This document shows positions 17,996 through 27,704 of a stretch of DNA of 64,000 nt, one piece after another (within the stretch, counting starts at the first letter, position 1; every line of letters starts with the position of its first letter). This stretch comes from Nematocida parisii ERTm1 (taxonomy: Eukaryota > Microsporidia). The position numbers and the translations under genes were made by a program. Under the pieces are notes generated by a model. The model was not told where the DNA came from and ran no database searches. It saw only the letters and a list, made by a program, of their open reading frames with translations. Location of the stretch: assembly GCF_000250985.1 (NCBI RefSeq), contig NW_013524646.1, forward strand, positions 124,001-188,000, given 5' to 3'.

Positions 17996-19588
17996 ATGCA
18001 GAGAATGCATATAAGAACCATGGTATCTCTATTTGTGATTAGTTGTTTAATAGGAATAGGCATCTTAATTGCCACAAACCCTGACTCTGGCGAAAAATCA
18101 GACAAGCCCATCATGTCAAGCAGCACAGATTCTATACCCAGCTGTGGATATGAGTCAGCGGATCTACAATTACAAAATAATGATAATCCTCTAAAAATAG
18201 GCCAAGATAATTCAATTAAAAATACCCATGCAGAGACTGAAAGAAATTTGGCTAAAACAGAAAATTTATCTCCTTCCGTTTATAATATGGAGCTAGGATT
18301 TCCTGTGCTAGAAACACCTAAGGCTGTGCCCATCCGCATGCCATGTAACCCCACACAGAACATACCAGAAAATGCAAATAAAGAAGTAGAAGAAATTCCA
18401 GTTATAGAAAATAAAATGGGTAAAGTTTCGAAACCCAACAAATCATATGATATATCGCCTGCTATACCATTCACTGCGGAAGAAACAGAACTATTAGAAG
18501 CGCTAAAAAACATTTCTAGAAAGAATAAACTCCTGCCTAAAATAACTAACTATAGCAATGTTATGATCATTAATGAAACTCTTAAGTATAAAAACACAGT
18601 TGTAATTAAAAGTACAAAACACTCTGGAACTATAGAAAATAAAACGCTATGGGAAGTAATACATGCATATAACAACGAGGAATTCATAGACATATACTCT
18701 GAACAAATCAATCCTATTGTGGATATTTCTCTTTTATATCCTACTCCTATGCTAGCTATTCCTGTTATTAAACACACACTGCTTGCATATTGCACTCCAC
18801 AAAAGATATGCAATATTGCATTGTCACTTGATGGATTTAACTTTGAGCCGAATGAACATATAGTTGACGAATATGATGTGTTCTTTTCTGCAAGAAAGCT
18901 TGTAATATCTAAATCATCCATTTGCATAAATGAACTGAATCTACTAAGTGCATTTTATGGCATAACAGATCTTTCTTTTGTGGTAGTAACAATTTTAAGC
19001 TCTGATATTAAGATGGATCTATGCCTACCCGAAAAACTAGAAAAACTAAAAATATGTGGCATTAAAAGAGAGCATGTGAATTTCCTTCTATGTGGAATAA
19101 ACTCTTGCCACGGGCTTAAAGAAATAGAAGTGTCGTATATTGATTTTATGGATACTGCTGGATTAAATAGTATAGAGCCCCTTAATAGAATAACTTCCTT
19201 TACACTCAAAAATATAGTTTTCAGTGGTTCTCCAGACTTTGAATTTCTTAAAAAAATGCAAGCGCTTCAAGAATTAACTATGAGTAGCATTTTCTATTCG
19301 TATACAGAACAGTTTAAAGTAGAAAACTTGGATAAAATTAAACAGACACCAATGTATCTAAACCCAATGCCCTCACCAGAATGCTTGCCAAACTCAGGCG
19401 CAAAGGAAGTATTTTATGATATAGACATAGTAGAAAGAAACAAAACTGTGGGTGAACATATTTCTCCTATTAATATTCGTGTAGATAGCAGGCTATACAA
19501 AGATCTTGGACTGAAAAAAATAGACCCTGAAATGAAGCACAAATATAAAATACATGTTATGTTCACAAAGAAAATAGAGCATACCTAA
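17996..19588 (+). CDS. Secreted or membrane-anchored LRR-like protein
   Basis: 530 aa. A hydrophobic N-terminal segment (residues 9-26, MVSLFVISCLIGIGILIA) acts as signal peptide or type II anchor. A long polar, low-complexity part follows to about residue 150. The C-terminal half has irregular leucine-rich repeats: LPEKLEKLKICG, LKEIEVSYIDF, ITSFTLKNIVF and LQELTMSSIFY, spaced about 23-27 residues, each preceded by a helical turn. LRR-bearing secreted proteins are a known expanded class in microsporidia; a role outside the parasite cell is inference. It lies between a truncated and a complete family B gene but shows no similarity to them. Confidence 0.78.
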   Translation: MQRMHIRTMVSLFVISCLIGIGILIATNPDSGEKSDKPIMSSSTDSIPSCGYESADLQLQNNDNPLKIGQDNSIKNTHAETERNLAKTENLSPSVYNMELGFPVLETPKAVPIRMPCNPTQNIPENANKEVEEIPVIENKMGKVSKPNKSYDISPAIPFTAEETELLEALKNISRKNKLLPKITNYSNVMIINETLKYKNTVVIKSTKHSGTIENKTLWEVIHAYNNEEFIDIYSEQINPIVDISLLYPTPMLAIPVIKHTLLAYCTPQKICNIALSLDGFNFEPNEHIVDEYDVFFSARKLVISKSSICINELNLLSAFYGITDLSFVVVTILSSDIKMDLCLPEKLEKLKICGIKREHVNFLLCGINSCHGLKEIEVSYIDFMDTAGLNSIEPLNRITSFTLKNIVFSGSPDFEFLKKMQALQELTMSSIFYSYTEQFKVENLDKIKQTPMYLNPMPSPECLPNSGAKEVFYDIDIVERNKTVGEHISPINIRVDSRLYKDLGLKKIDPEMKHKYKIHVMFTKKIEHT

Positions 19589-20855
19589 TGGTTTCTATTA
19601 TAATTAAAACTTTCTTATGTATCTTTAGATTTATTTTAGTTCTGTCCCTAAAACTCATTTCAGAAAGTGACAGTTTGTCTAAGAATATTTTATGTTAGTT
19701 TATTTTATTTACTCTCTATGTTATCAGAGAAGGTGTTTTATGATTTGGTTTAAATTTTCCCGCTTAAATAGAGAAATTAGTGAATTTTTAACCAGGAATT
19801 TAAATATTCGTGATAAAACTCAAAATAAATCAACAAGTTTAATTAATTTTATTCTCTTCATATATCTATGATTGTTTCTTCTCATATTTATATTCCGTAA
19901 TATATGCTTTATATTTAAAAGTAAAATGTAAAGAATAAAAATATTTCTACTTTTAAATATAAAGCGTATAATAATATTATTATTTGAATAGATTTATTTT
20001 AAATAGTCAACTTATTATATTTAAAAATAAAGTGTAATGAATAAGTAGCAGCAAATATAATAAGAAGAGAATGAATAAAGAGTAAGTCGAAAGCAAAGCC
20101 ACATAACAATAGAATATTCTAGTGACAAACGTAGAACAACATGTTATATCTCAAAATTTAAAAGAGCGAACTTTTATAACATGTTATATAATAGAAAGAT
20201 ATTCAGTTCATATGAATTTCGGGTTATATCGGTTATACTCCACTGAATATTGCATCTGAGTAGTAAATAGAGCAAATAAAGCATCTAAATAAAGAGACTA
20301 GAACCAGTTAAGAATAGGAAACCATTAAATTGTTTTTATTCGAACCAGTCACACATGCTCCTCTATAAACTTAAGAATTTTTATAAAAAAGAGAATCCTT
20401 TGAAGAATATAAGCACCCGTTGCTTACCCCAATAGACACACGTACTGCTATAACATCAACACACATCATGTATACTATAAATATAGTACATATTACTTTA
20501 TAAGTTGCCAAATTATAGAAAGCAACATACCAACTTCATATTATATATAGCCCCACAAATCTCTTATATATATTATAATAACTGCAATTAAATAGTAGTT
20601 TGTCTGCTTTAGTCGAAATTAAACTTTTTTGCTAATTTTGTCTTAATTAAAGTGTATAATTAAATAAAATGGACTAGTACTTAACTAGAAAATACAAAAA
20701 CTAACTGTTCTCTGTGTAATAATTACTTTATAAATATAACCCAAATCTTATTCATTTATTGTTCAAGAAGAATTCAAATTATTTAAAGAATAAAAATTTT
20801 GATAATAATTCTATTTATAGAATATAAAAAGAATTAATTTAAATTATATTAAAAC
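19589..20855. other. Long AT-rich intergenic stretch with inverted repeat
   Basis: About 1.27 kb with no gene that I can support. It contains an 18-bp perfect inverted repeat (19906-19923 and 19948-19965; arm GCTTTATATTTAAAAGTA, 24-bp loop) and one CGGGTTAT followed at a 10-bp period by CGGTTAT (20220-20237). An AATTTAAATT element lies just before the ATG at 20856. Confidence 0.55.
19906..19965. repeat. Inverted repeat, 18-bp perfect arms
   Basis: Left arm 19906-19923, right arm 19948-19965, loop of 24 bases. It lies about 320 bp past the LRR-like gene; it could fold in the 3' transcript or be part of an old element. Confidence 0.7.
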
Positions 20856-23141
20856 ATGAAGGAGAGATACGCTCTAAATAGCAACAACCGAATTATAACA
20901 AAAGGGGTATTGTGTAAGAACAGGATTATAGTATTATTAACAATATATATATGTAGCGTGTGCGCGCGTTTATCATTTGAACAGGCACAAGAAGTACAGA
21001 AAATAAAATTAGAAGACAACTTAGTAATACATCCACATGGCGGTCTTGCTCCAGTTTATCAATATTTAATAGAAAAAAGCGAGTATTTGAAGAATTTACG
21101 GGGATACTTCCATGGTATAAAAAGCAATAAAATCGAAGATGGATCATATGGGGGCGCTATACACGAATACATTGATGATTACATAAAAGAAGTTGCACTG
21201 CTCTTAATTAATATGTTTCCCTCAGAAGATAGCTATTTATCTATTGAATCAGAGACATCTGACTCATTGGCTTTTTTTCTGAGAAACTACAAAGAAAGCT
21301 CACATAGTTTATATATCCTTGCCTCTCTATTTCTTCTTGCTGAGGGAGTAAATATTCCTATTGAAATAAAAGAGCAAACAGCAAATTCGGGAAATAAAAC
21401 ACTTGTTCTAAAGAAGAAAGGAACAGAGAATGTGTTTCATGTTAATTTAAGTATGAGTATAAAAGAAAGCCCGAAAGAGGGAATAGTTGCAAATCTGGTA
21501 TACCAGCATAAAACAGAATATATAGTTAATTTTTTCAAGCGACTCACCACTGCAGTCCCCTCTTCTCGCCTAGAGGTGCCAGAAGAGTTCTCGATGCCTA
21601 ATACTTACGAAGAGTTCTTAACAGGCAACTTTTTGAATAACCCGAAATTTCTTATTCAGTCGTACTTCTTTGAGTATATAGACACTGTGGAGATGTACGA
21701 AAAGTTTGTAAGAGCAGTGTATGAGTTACTGTCTGTGCATCTATCCAGTAAAACCAATGAAAATCCATGCATAGAGACAGAAAAGAGTATAAAAAAAATA
21801 TTTGATAGTTTGTTTATTGATGCAGAATTGAATGAAAAACTTAAAAACACACAATATATTAAGGATTTAAGGTCTGTTGAATGCGAATTGAAGAAAGAGA
21901 TGCTCCCAACGCCATATATAGATAATATTAATATGCTTGCGAATTGTGATATACCAGAGTATAATAGAAAATCTAATGAGTTTTATAAAACCACTACAAA
22001 AATTAGCAAATGTTGTTTACCCCGAAACCAATTAACATATAGCAACGAGACTGAACTTGCTCTTCTATGCATATTCTCCTTCTTTGCTTTTGATCCTGAA
22101 ACTATGAAATATGATATAAGCCATCTGCCCAACCCATCTAAAGAGTTAAAGAGATTCTTTAGTAAGTACAGTGCTCCACTATTGCCTATGGATTACACCA
22201 TGTATAAAGAGTGGAGTAGAGTTGTAGAAGACTTGCCCTGCAAGGATATTTCGTACGAATTAAATAGTAGAAACCGCATTGCATTCACTTTATTTAATAT
22301 TCTATATGTCATAAGAGAAGTAGCGGGAAGCACAGAAAAGATAAATGAAGCGATTGACCTGAATAACAAGTACATAAATTATAAAGAAATTAAGAAAGTG
22401 GTAGGAATGCACTTAGAAGATGCATTTAAATCTCTTTCAAGAAACAAAAATGTAAGTGCTGCTTGTAAATTTAATTATTCTTTAAAAAATGATTCAAATC
22501 AAATAAGCACAACTAATGTCCTTTCTTTTTGTGCTATTTATAAAAAAACCCGGACTTCAAATTCACCTGTTGTTAAGATAAGGGTTACTAACAAGTTTAA
22601 GGGAGACTCGAATGCGTTTAAATGCAAAGATGTTAAAAATAAGTTAAATAATTATAATAGTAGTGCCAAAGAAGAATTACAAACACTACAAAAAAAATAT
22701 ACCAATCCAGCAAGCCATATTGAGTATGTAATGAAGTGCTATGCAGATATTTATCTAGATAAACTCTCCTTTTTAAGTTATAGACAATATACTTTCATTA
22801 ATAGAATAAAGTCTGCACTAGATAGCAAATACACTTGTCCAAACAGACTGCTTCTTTGTGGTGATCTAGAGAATCTATATTATAAATCTAAAATTATTGA
22901 AATGTTTTTAATCCATTCAGAAACAAAAATCCAATATAAAAACAATCCTATGGTGCTGTTCATTGGAAATCTTATAATAAGTATTCCAATTCACGATAAG
23001 TGGATAAAATCAACTGGTATATTCAAATATATTTACACTGAGGAGTGCAAACAGTACTATCCCTTCATGGATAACGTTGAAACTGTGAAAGATAACCTCA
23101 AATCTATTTTGTTAGCTGCTCTCAATAGGATTTCCCAGTAA
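20856..23141 (+). CDS. Family B secreted protein, complete copy
   Basis: 761 aa. Residues 23-37 are hydrophobic (IIVLLTIYICSVCA) after a basic start, which fits a signal peptide. The landmark block LYILASLFLLAEGVNIP is at about 148-164, and a VNFF segment and a VYELLSV helix follow. No catalytic motif or known domain seen. Two broken or shortened relatives lie nearby (16828-17496 and 23411-24775), the second on the opposite strand just downstream. The family therefore spread locally with inversion. This pattern fits the expanded secreted families of Nematocida, thought to face the host; the function here is unknown. Confidence 0.8.
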   Translation: MKERYALNSNNRIITKGVLCKNRIIVLLTIYICSVCARLSFEQAQEVQKIKLEDNLVIHPHGGLAPVYQYLIEKSEYLKNLRGYFHGIKSNKIEDGSYGGAIHEYIDDYIKEVALLLINMFPSEDSYLSIESETSDSLAFFLRNYKESSHSLYILASLFLLAEGVNIPIEIKEQTANSGNKTLVLKKKGTENVFHVNLSMSIKESPKEGIVANLVYQHKTEYIVNFFKRLTTAVPSSRLEVPEEFSMPNTYEEFLTGNFLNNPKFLIQSYFFEYIDTVEMYEKFVRAVYELLSVHLSSKTNENPCIETEKSIKKIFDSLFIDAELNEKLKNTQYIKDLRSVECELKKEMLPTPYIDNINMLANCDIPEYNRKSNEFYKTTTKISKCCLPRNQLTYSNETELALLCIFSFFAFDPETMKYDISHLPNPSKELKRFFSKYSAPLLPMDYTMYKEWSRVVEDLPCKDISYELNSRNRIAFTLFNILYVIREVAGSTEKINEAIDLNNKYINYKEIKKVVGMHLEDAFKSLSRNKNVSAACKFNYSLKNDSNQISTTNVLSFCAIYKKTRTSNSPVVKIRVTNKFKGDSNAFKCKDVKNKLNNYNSSAKEELQTLQKKYTNPASHIEYVMKCYADIYLDKLSFLSYRQYTFINRIKSALDSKYTCPNRLLLCGDLENLYYKSKIIEMFLIHSETKIQYKNNPMVLFIGNLIISIPIHDKWIKSTGIFKYIYTEECKQYYPFMDNVETVKDNLKSILLAALNRISQ

Positions 23142-23410
23142 TAAACATTGGTTCTTTATTTTTATAGAATTTAAAATTATTTCATTTTTATTCTTTCCAG
23201 CAAATATAAAAAGTGTCATCAGGAAAGTTATTACTAATAATATTTGAATAAATTTATTTTTAAAATAAATTGTAAGGGATAAAAATAGTATTAAATAGAA
23301 TAAAAGGAGAGTAAAGAAGTAGCAGAGAAGGTAAAGAAATAATACTCTTGAAATGCACTGTGAATTAAAATCAATAAAGTAAACATAAGTTATGTATAAA
23401 TGTGTATTAT
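23142..23410. other. Convergent intergenic region
   Basis: Holds the 3' ends of the complete and the broken family B genes. The segment near 23240-23280 (ATAATATTTGAATAAATTTATTTTTAAA) resembles 19970-20000, so the surroundings of this family are also repeated. Confidence 0.45.
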
Positions 23411-24775
23411 TTATATATTTGTATTCTCTAGTGAAGGCACATATTCTATAGTAGATTGTGCTTTGAGCTGTAGCAGATTCATATAATTGTTATTAATAAT
23501 ATAACCCGAATAGCTAGGATTCAGTGAAGCCATAAACATTCTTTTTGATAGGTTAATCTGGTACATGAAAGATGATATGCTATCACTATCCAATGGATGT
23601 AAGTTACAAATAATTTCTTCTGCTATATTAAATGCTGGTAAAATGCCACGACAGATATTAAAACATGAAAAAAAGTCATCTTTTTCTACATCTTTTACTA
23701 TAAACCACCGCATAAATATTTTTTCTGCTACTTTCTCTATTTCGGGCATATCTTTTATTTCTTTATTTGATGGTGGTAAATATTCACTTAATATATTGTA
23801 CACCACAAAGACATTAACTTGTTACGACCGCCCTAGGGGCACGAGGAACGGCTTAGAGAGAATAGGAAGAGAGTGTGTGGCGCTCGACGACCATCCGTCT
23901 GAGGCCCCTCGAAACTTATATCAATAAACTGTTTTAACCAAAAAAAAATTGTACACCACAATATTGAATTTATAGGAATATTTTTTCTTTTTTAAGTATA
24001 AAATTAGGATTATTTGTATCAAATAAGAAGGAGAACAGTTGAGCAATTCTGTAATGCGTTCTCTGTACAGATTTGGTTTCCGAAGTGAAGGGGGCTCTAT
24101 TACAGGATTTTCACAATATTTCATAAAGAAATTAATTACATCACCGACCTTCTGATTCTTTTTCCAGCCCAGGAAGGACACGCCACTTTGGATTATATTC
24201 TGTAAGATTTTAATGTGTTTAAATAGAATGTTTTCACCATCTCTACTCTTAAGAATAATTAACGCGCAGTTTTTAGTGGCTGCAAATTTAAGAGGCAGGT
24301 TTAGTCCCTCAGACAGAAGGAACAAAGAAGCCAATATTTTATAATCCCCATCATTACTCTTTTTTGATACACCAGAGCAAATAAAGGTATAGAATGAATA
24401 AGCAGCGGTATTAAATGCAACGCATTCCATAGACTCAAACACAGACAAAGTGGCCTTAGAATAGTCAGATAAATAACTCTTATCATTATACCTGTGCTAT
24501 GTGGGTGGATTCTTATGGTGCCTATCCATGTATTTGAAAAATTTATCCCCCCAACTGGCTATATTCAAAGCGTAATAGTCACTCAAAAGTATAGTCTCAT
24601 ATGGAAGAGTAATTAGAACTCCTCTGTTGGAATAAGTTATTTTATATTTATCTATACGAGAAACAATCATATCCAAATACACATCCGACCATATATAACC
24701 AAGAAAGAGCAATATCATTAGCACTTGTCCTATTACACTGTATGAGAGTGAAATTCTTCTTTTTTTAATTTTCAT
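23411..24775 (-). pseudogene. Family B gene broken by a stop and a SINE insertion
   Basis: From the ATG at 24775 the frame gives a basic start and hydrophobic segment (VIGQVLMILLFLGYIW), like a signal peptide, then sequence that aligns with the N-terminus of the 20856 gene. An in-frame TAG at 24497-24499 stops it. The same frame then continues with the family landmark ILASLFLLSEGLNLP and GWKKNQKVGDVINFF. At 23807/23961 the frame is split by the SINE-like element; beyond it the family sequence resumes as VYNILSEYLPPSNKE and runs to a stop at 23411. So there are two disabling events. The rest of the frame is still open, which points to a recent loss. It may also be partly expressed. Confidence 0.8.
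23808..23947 (+). mobile_element. SINE-like retroposon, copy 2, with 13-bp target duplication
   Basis: 140 bp, ending in eight A's and flanked by a perfect 13-bp duplication ATTGTACACCACA (23795-23807 and 23948-23960). The A tail and long duplication show insertion by target-primed reverse transcription, as for SINEs and LINEs. There is no coding capacity. GGCTTAGAGAG (23850-23860) resembles a pol III A box, and a weaker B-box-like GCTCGACGACC lies about 20 bp further on. It is inserted in a family B gene, on the strand opposite to that gene. A second copy is at 16131-16270. Confidence 0.82.
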
Positions 24776-25598
24776 ATTTTTTATTTTCTTGCTTATATTA
24801 GTTTGTTTCTACTGCATTCGCTCCTTATCATCATAGTTAACTAATAAAAAATTAGATAAAGAAAGTAAGGATAAGAAAGAATTTAGAACTATTTCGAATT
24901 GTTATATTTTAGTTTAAAGTATAATAGAATAAGATATAAATAATATTAATATGCTGTGCTTTTTATTATATTTGCAATAAGCATGAATGCGCAGGCAGTG
25001 TCAGTATAATCCGTTATAAAGTACTTATTCCTTGTACATAATAGAAATATTTAAGAGTATTCAAGGATATTAATTCTTTTCCTGTGTAATTAGTCTAAAA
25101 GCATCTTTATTTAAGTAAATAGCAGAGTAAAGCCTGTTTGTCTTAGAATATACTCACGTATTAATAGAGTAATAAAAAGGTCTAAATACAACCCGATAGA
25201 AACAACCCAAACAGCCCAAGTAACTGTTATAATATGAATTAATCATAAATCAAACGATTACATGGTACATGGCTATGTAACATAAGGATATTTACATTTT
25301 TAGGTATTTCTGGCTATATGTAATTGTATATATCTAACAATCCATGCTTGCGGCAGTACCATTATCTATTTAAATCTTGGTTAGGCGCTGCTGTATATTT
25401 ATGGTGCTTTAGTACTAAATACGATATGAGCAGGAAGTTATCTACAGTAATCTGAACAGCACATGGCACAATCCCTGAAATATAACAGAAATCTGTTTTT
25501 TGCAGGTTATTTTGGGGTTCAGGGTATAAAGCACTACCTGAATATATATTAGCAGGCTGCGGATTTTATATATTCACTTATTACTTCTGGTATATTTA
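24776..25598. other. Intergenic stretch
   Basis: About 820 bp with no supported gene or RNA. A degenerate form of the CGGGTTAT motif (ACAACCCGATAGAAACAACCC) is at about 25189-25209. Confidence 0.5.
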
Positions 25599-26447
25599 TC
25601 AAACAGATGGATTAAGTGTTGCCTGGGTATTGCTTATGGATTTAGTCATTCTTAGAGGCGGCCAGTACTCTTTATATCCAAATGCAAAGGCGTTCTCGGG
25701 CTCTCTGCACAGCAGAAAGTCTTTTGGTGATCCTAAAGATGCTTTAATATTTCCCATTGCACCGCGATCATACGGATTTGCTGGCACGGATATTCCTAGG
25801 CGGTTTAGCATGCGGATCTGTAGAGACTCTAAGTACGTTATATTTTTTATAAGGAGGCGTATTTGGCGTAAAAGTATTAAAAACACTGCCACAGAGATAA
25901 AGGACAGTATTATTATGTTTAGCCCAATTAAGCATATGGGAATGTTAATGGAAAGAGTGTCGTACACCATTCCAACCTTTTTGTGAAATACGTATCCATG
26001 CAGAAATAGTGACAGAACAGAACTAATCAGTACACTGGTAATTAGCTTAATAAAGTTGCCCAGATTATTTGCATTAACACACGATCCAACCCATGGGCAG
26101 TGATGGTCCATTTTGTTAATGCACCTACCACAGCGAGAGCAGTGGTGCGCTCTTTCGGGCTTTGCCTTCCTGCACTCATAGCAAAACTTTCCGCCAACCA
26201 CGTACTCTTCTTCCTTGACATATCCGCGAGTATTGCTTACGTAAATAAGCAGCAGTACATCCAAGAACACAAATGCATTTTGTGCCATTAGGCAAACGCG
26301 CGTAATGGTTCTGTCCCTGATTTCATCCCACAGAAGAGTTGGGCCAGACACAATCCCAATGTACGTAATTAAAGTGCAGGACATGGACAGCCCAATTTTA
26401 TCCATGTAGCTCCTATTCCTGAAATACATTACAAACAAAGAAAACAA
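25599..26447 (-). CDS. DHHC palmitoyltransferase
   Basis: 282 aa with four hydrophobic segments (about residues 20-38, 52-70, 135-155, 170-195). The zinc/DHHC cysteine-rich domain lies between the second pair: CYEC...RAHHCSRCGRCINKMDHHCPWVGSCVN, with the DHHC at about residue 112. After the last membrane segment come NITYLE, in the place of the family's TTxE motif, and NPYDRGAMGNI, like the PaCCT motif. The enzyme attaches palmitate to cysteines of cytosolic protein faces at the Golgi or ER. Its start is only 7 bp past the stop of NOB1 on the same strand, so the two may be cotranscribed. Confidence 0.95.
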   Translation of the reverse strand: MFSLFVMYFRNRSYMDKIGLSMSCTLITYIGIVSGPTLLWDEIRDRTITRVCLMAQNAFVFLDVLLLIYVSNTRGYVKEEEYVVGGKFCYECRKAKPERAHHCSRCGRCINKMDHHCPWVGSCVNANNLGNFIKLITSVLISSVLSLFLHGYVFHKKVGMVYDTLSINIPICLIGLNIIILSFISVAVFLILLRQIRLLIKNITYLESLQIRMLNRLGISVPANPYDRGAMGNIKASLGSPKDFLLCREPENAFAFGYKEYWPPLRMTKSISNTQATLNPSV

Positions 26448-26454
26448 TTATTTA

Positions 26455-27192
26455 TTATAGACAGTTCCATCCATTCGGATCCATACTATTCTCTATCTGC
26501 TTTTTATCCATTCTGTTATCTTTTCTCTGATGCATTCTGTAATCAGTGTACGCCTTCTGGTCTTCACTCTTTATTTCCTTTCCTCGCCGGGTGTAAATCT
26601 TTCTTTCTTTGTGTGTATAGTTCTTACTTAAGAATAGTTCTATTTTTCCATTTTTCTCGGTGTAGCTCACTTTGCTTATTGTTGCATATCCACACGACTT
26701 ACAGAAGTCAATCTTTTCTTCTGTTTTGTATATGCGAGCGCATGTATAGCACCTCTGCAAATACTTTTTGTCACTTTGTAGGAAAGTATCGTGTAATTGC
26801 AGACCTAGCGTTGCTATAAGATTCTTTAAAGTCATATCGCGGGTTACTGTGACTACTTCTGTTGTGCTGTCGATGTTTTCTGTATTCATCCATGAAGAGA
26901 ATAAAGAATTATACTCAGCTGATAGCTCTAAAGAAAGTGCTGCTAATTGAATGTCTTGATCACTGAGGCAGGAATATCCTAGCTCAGCTGCTTTTTCTTG
27001 TGCTATTTTAATGTATTTCTCACTTGGATTGCGTATTTCTATTTTGCATGTGTGCAGAGAGAAGAGTTCATTGCTTTTCTGACACTTCAGTTCATCTGCC
27101 ACTGCTTGTGGAATGTACCCCTTACTGTACTCCATCTCAGACAGTTCTGATGAAATTACTGCGGATGCGTCTATAACAAGAACTGTTGGCAT
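26455..27192 (-). CDS. NOB1: Endonuclease NOB1 (18S rRNA 3'-end maturation)
   Basis: 245 aa. The N-terminal PIN domain starts VLVIDASAVIS, with the catalytic Asp at residue 8, then ADELK and, near residues 78-82, SDQDIQLAAL; TRDMTLKN at about 118 supplies a further acidic residue. A zinc ribbon CYTC-x11-CKSCG lies at about 148-165, and a basic tail ends in DPNGWNCL. NOB1 cuts pre-18S rRNA at site D in the late 40S particle. The protein is much shorter than yeast Nob1 (459 aa), lacking the long insertion in the PIN domain. The start fits the beta strand that opens the PIN fold. Confidence 0.93.
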   Translation of the reverse strand: MPTVLVIDASAVISSELSEMEYSKGYIPQAVADELKCQKSNELFSLHTCKIEIRNPSEKYIKIAQEKAAELGYSCLSDQDIQLAALSLELSAEYNSLFSSWMNTENIDSTTEVVTVTRDMTLKNLIATLGLQLHDTFLQSDKKYLQRCYTCARIYKTEEKIDFCKSCGYATISKVSYTEKNGKIELFLSKNYTHKERKIYTRRGKEIKSEDQKAYTDYRMHQRKDNRMDKKQIENSMDPNGWNCL

Positions 27193-27704
27193 TTATTTTA
27201 CTGCAAATTTTTGTTGCTTATTTGTCTGTCTGTGCAGAACGCAAAATTTCTATAAAATAGACTAAATAACAGAAAATTGGCAGAATATTCCGCCACCAGC
27301 GGAAATAAGAATATATACTTATACTTATACCCAGAGCTACTTAAAATAATATGAAAATATCTCAAGATGCCTTTATGCTTATATGGCCAAGATCTCTTTA
27401 CTCCTGCAATATTAATTATACATAACAGATTTTTGTATTAATTGATCTGCAAGTAACTGATTTTCCTATTAATTACTTTCTTATTATAATTACACATTTA
27501 TATTTCTGATTATTTTGGACTATATCACATAATATTCAATTTAGGGCTATTTCTGGATTCTGTGATTTAATTAAGAGCAGGCGGATAAATCTCAATTTAC
27601 TCCCAGATAATGAAGCATAATTTTAAGTGTTTTCTATTCTTTATTCAAATAAGTCTGTTTAAAGCGAGGGATGCACTCAAAAACATTTTTGGAGAATTTT
27701 CTGA
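27193..27704. other. Intergenic stretch
   Basis: About 510 bp between NOB1 and the end of TERT; no gene or RNA seen. Confidence 0.5.

Noticed and set aside
20335-20360. Possible tRNA T-loop (GGTTCGAAT on the minus strand)
   Set aside because: No stem pairing around it and no anticodon or acceptor arms.
23565-23927. 120-aa plus-strand frame
   Set aside because: It runs across the end of the SINE-like element into the antisense of a family B gene, so it is an accident of the insertion.
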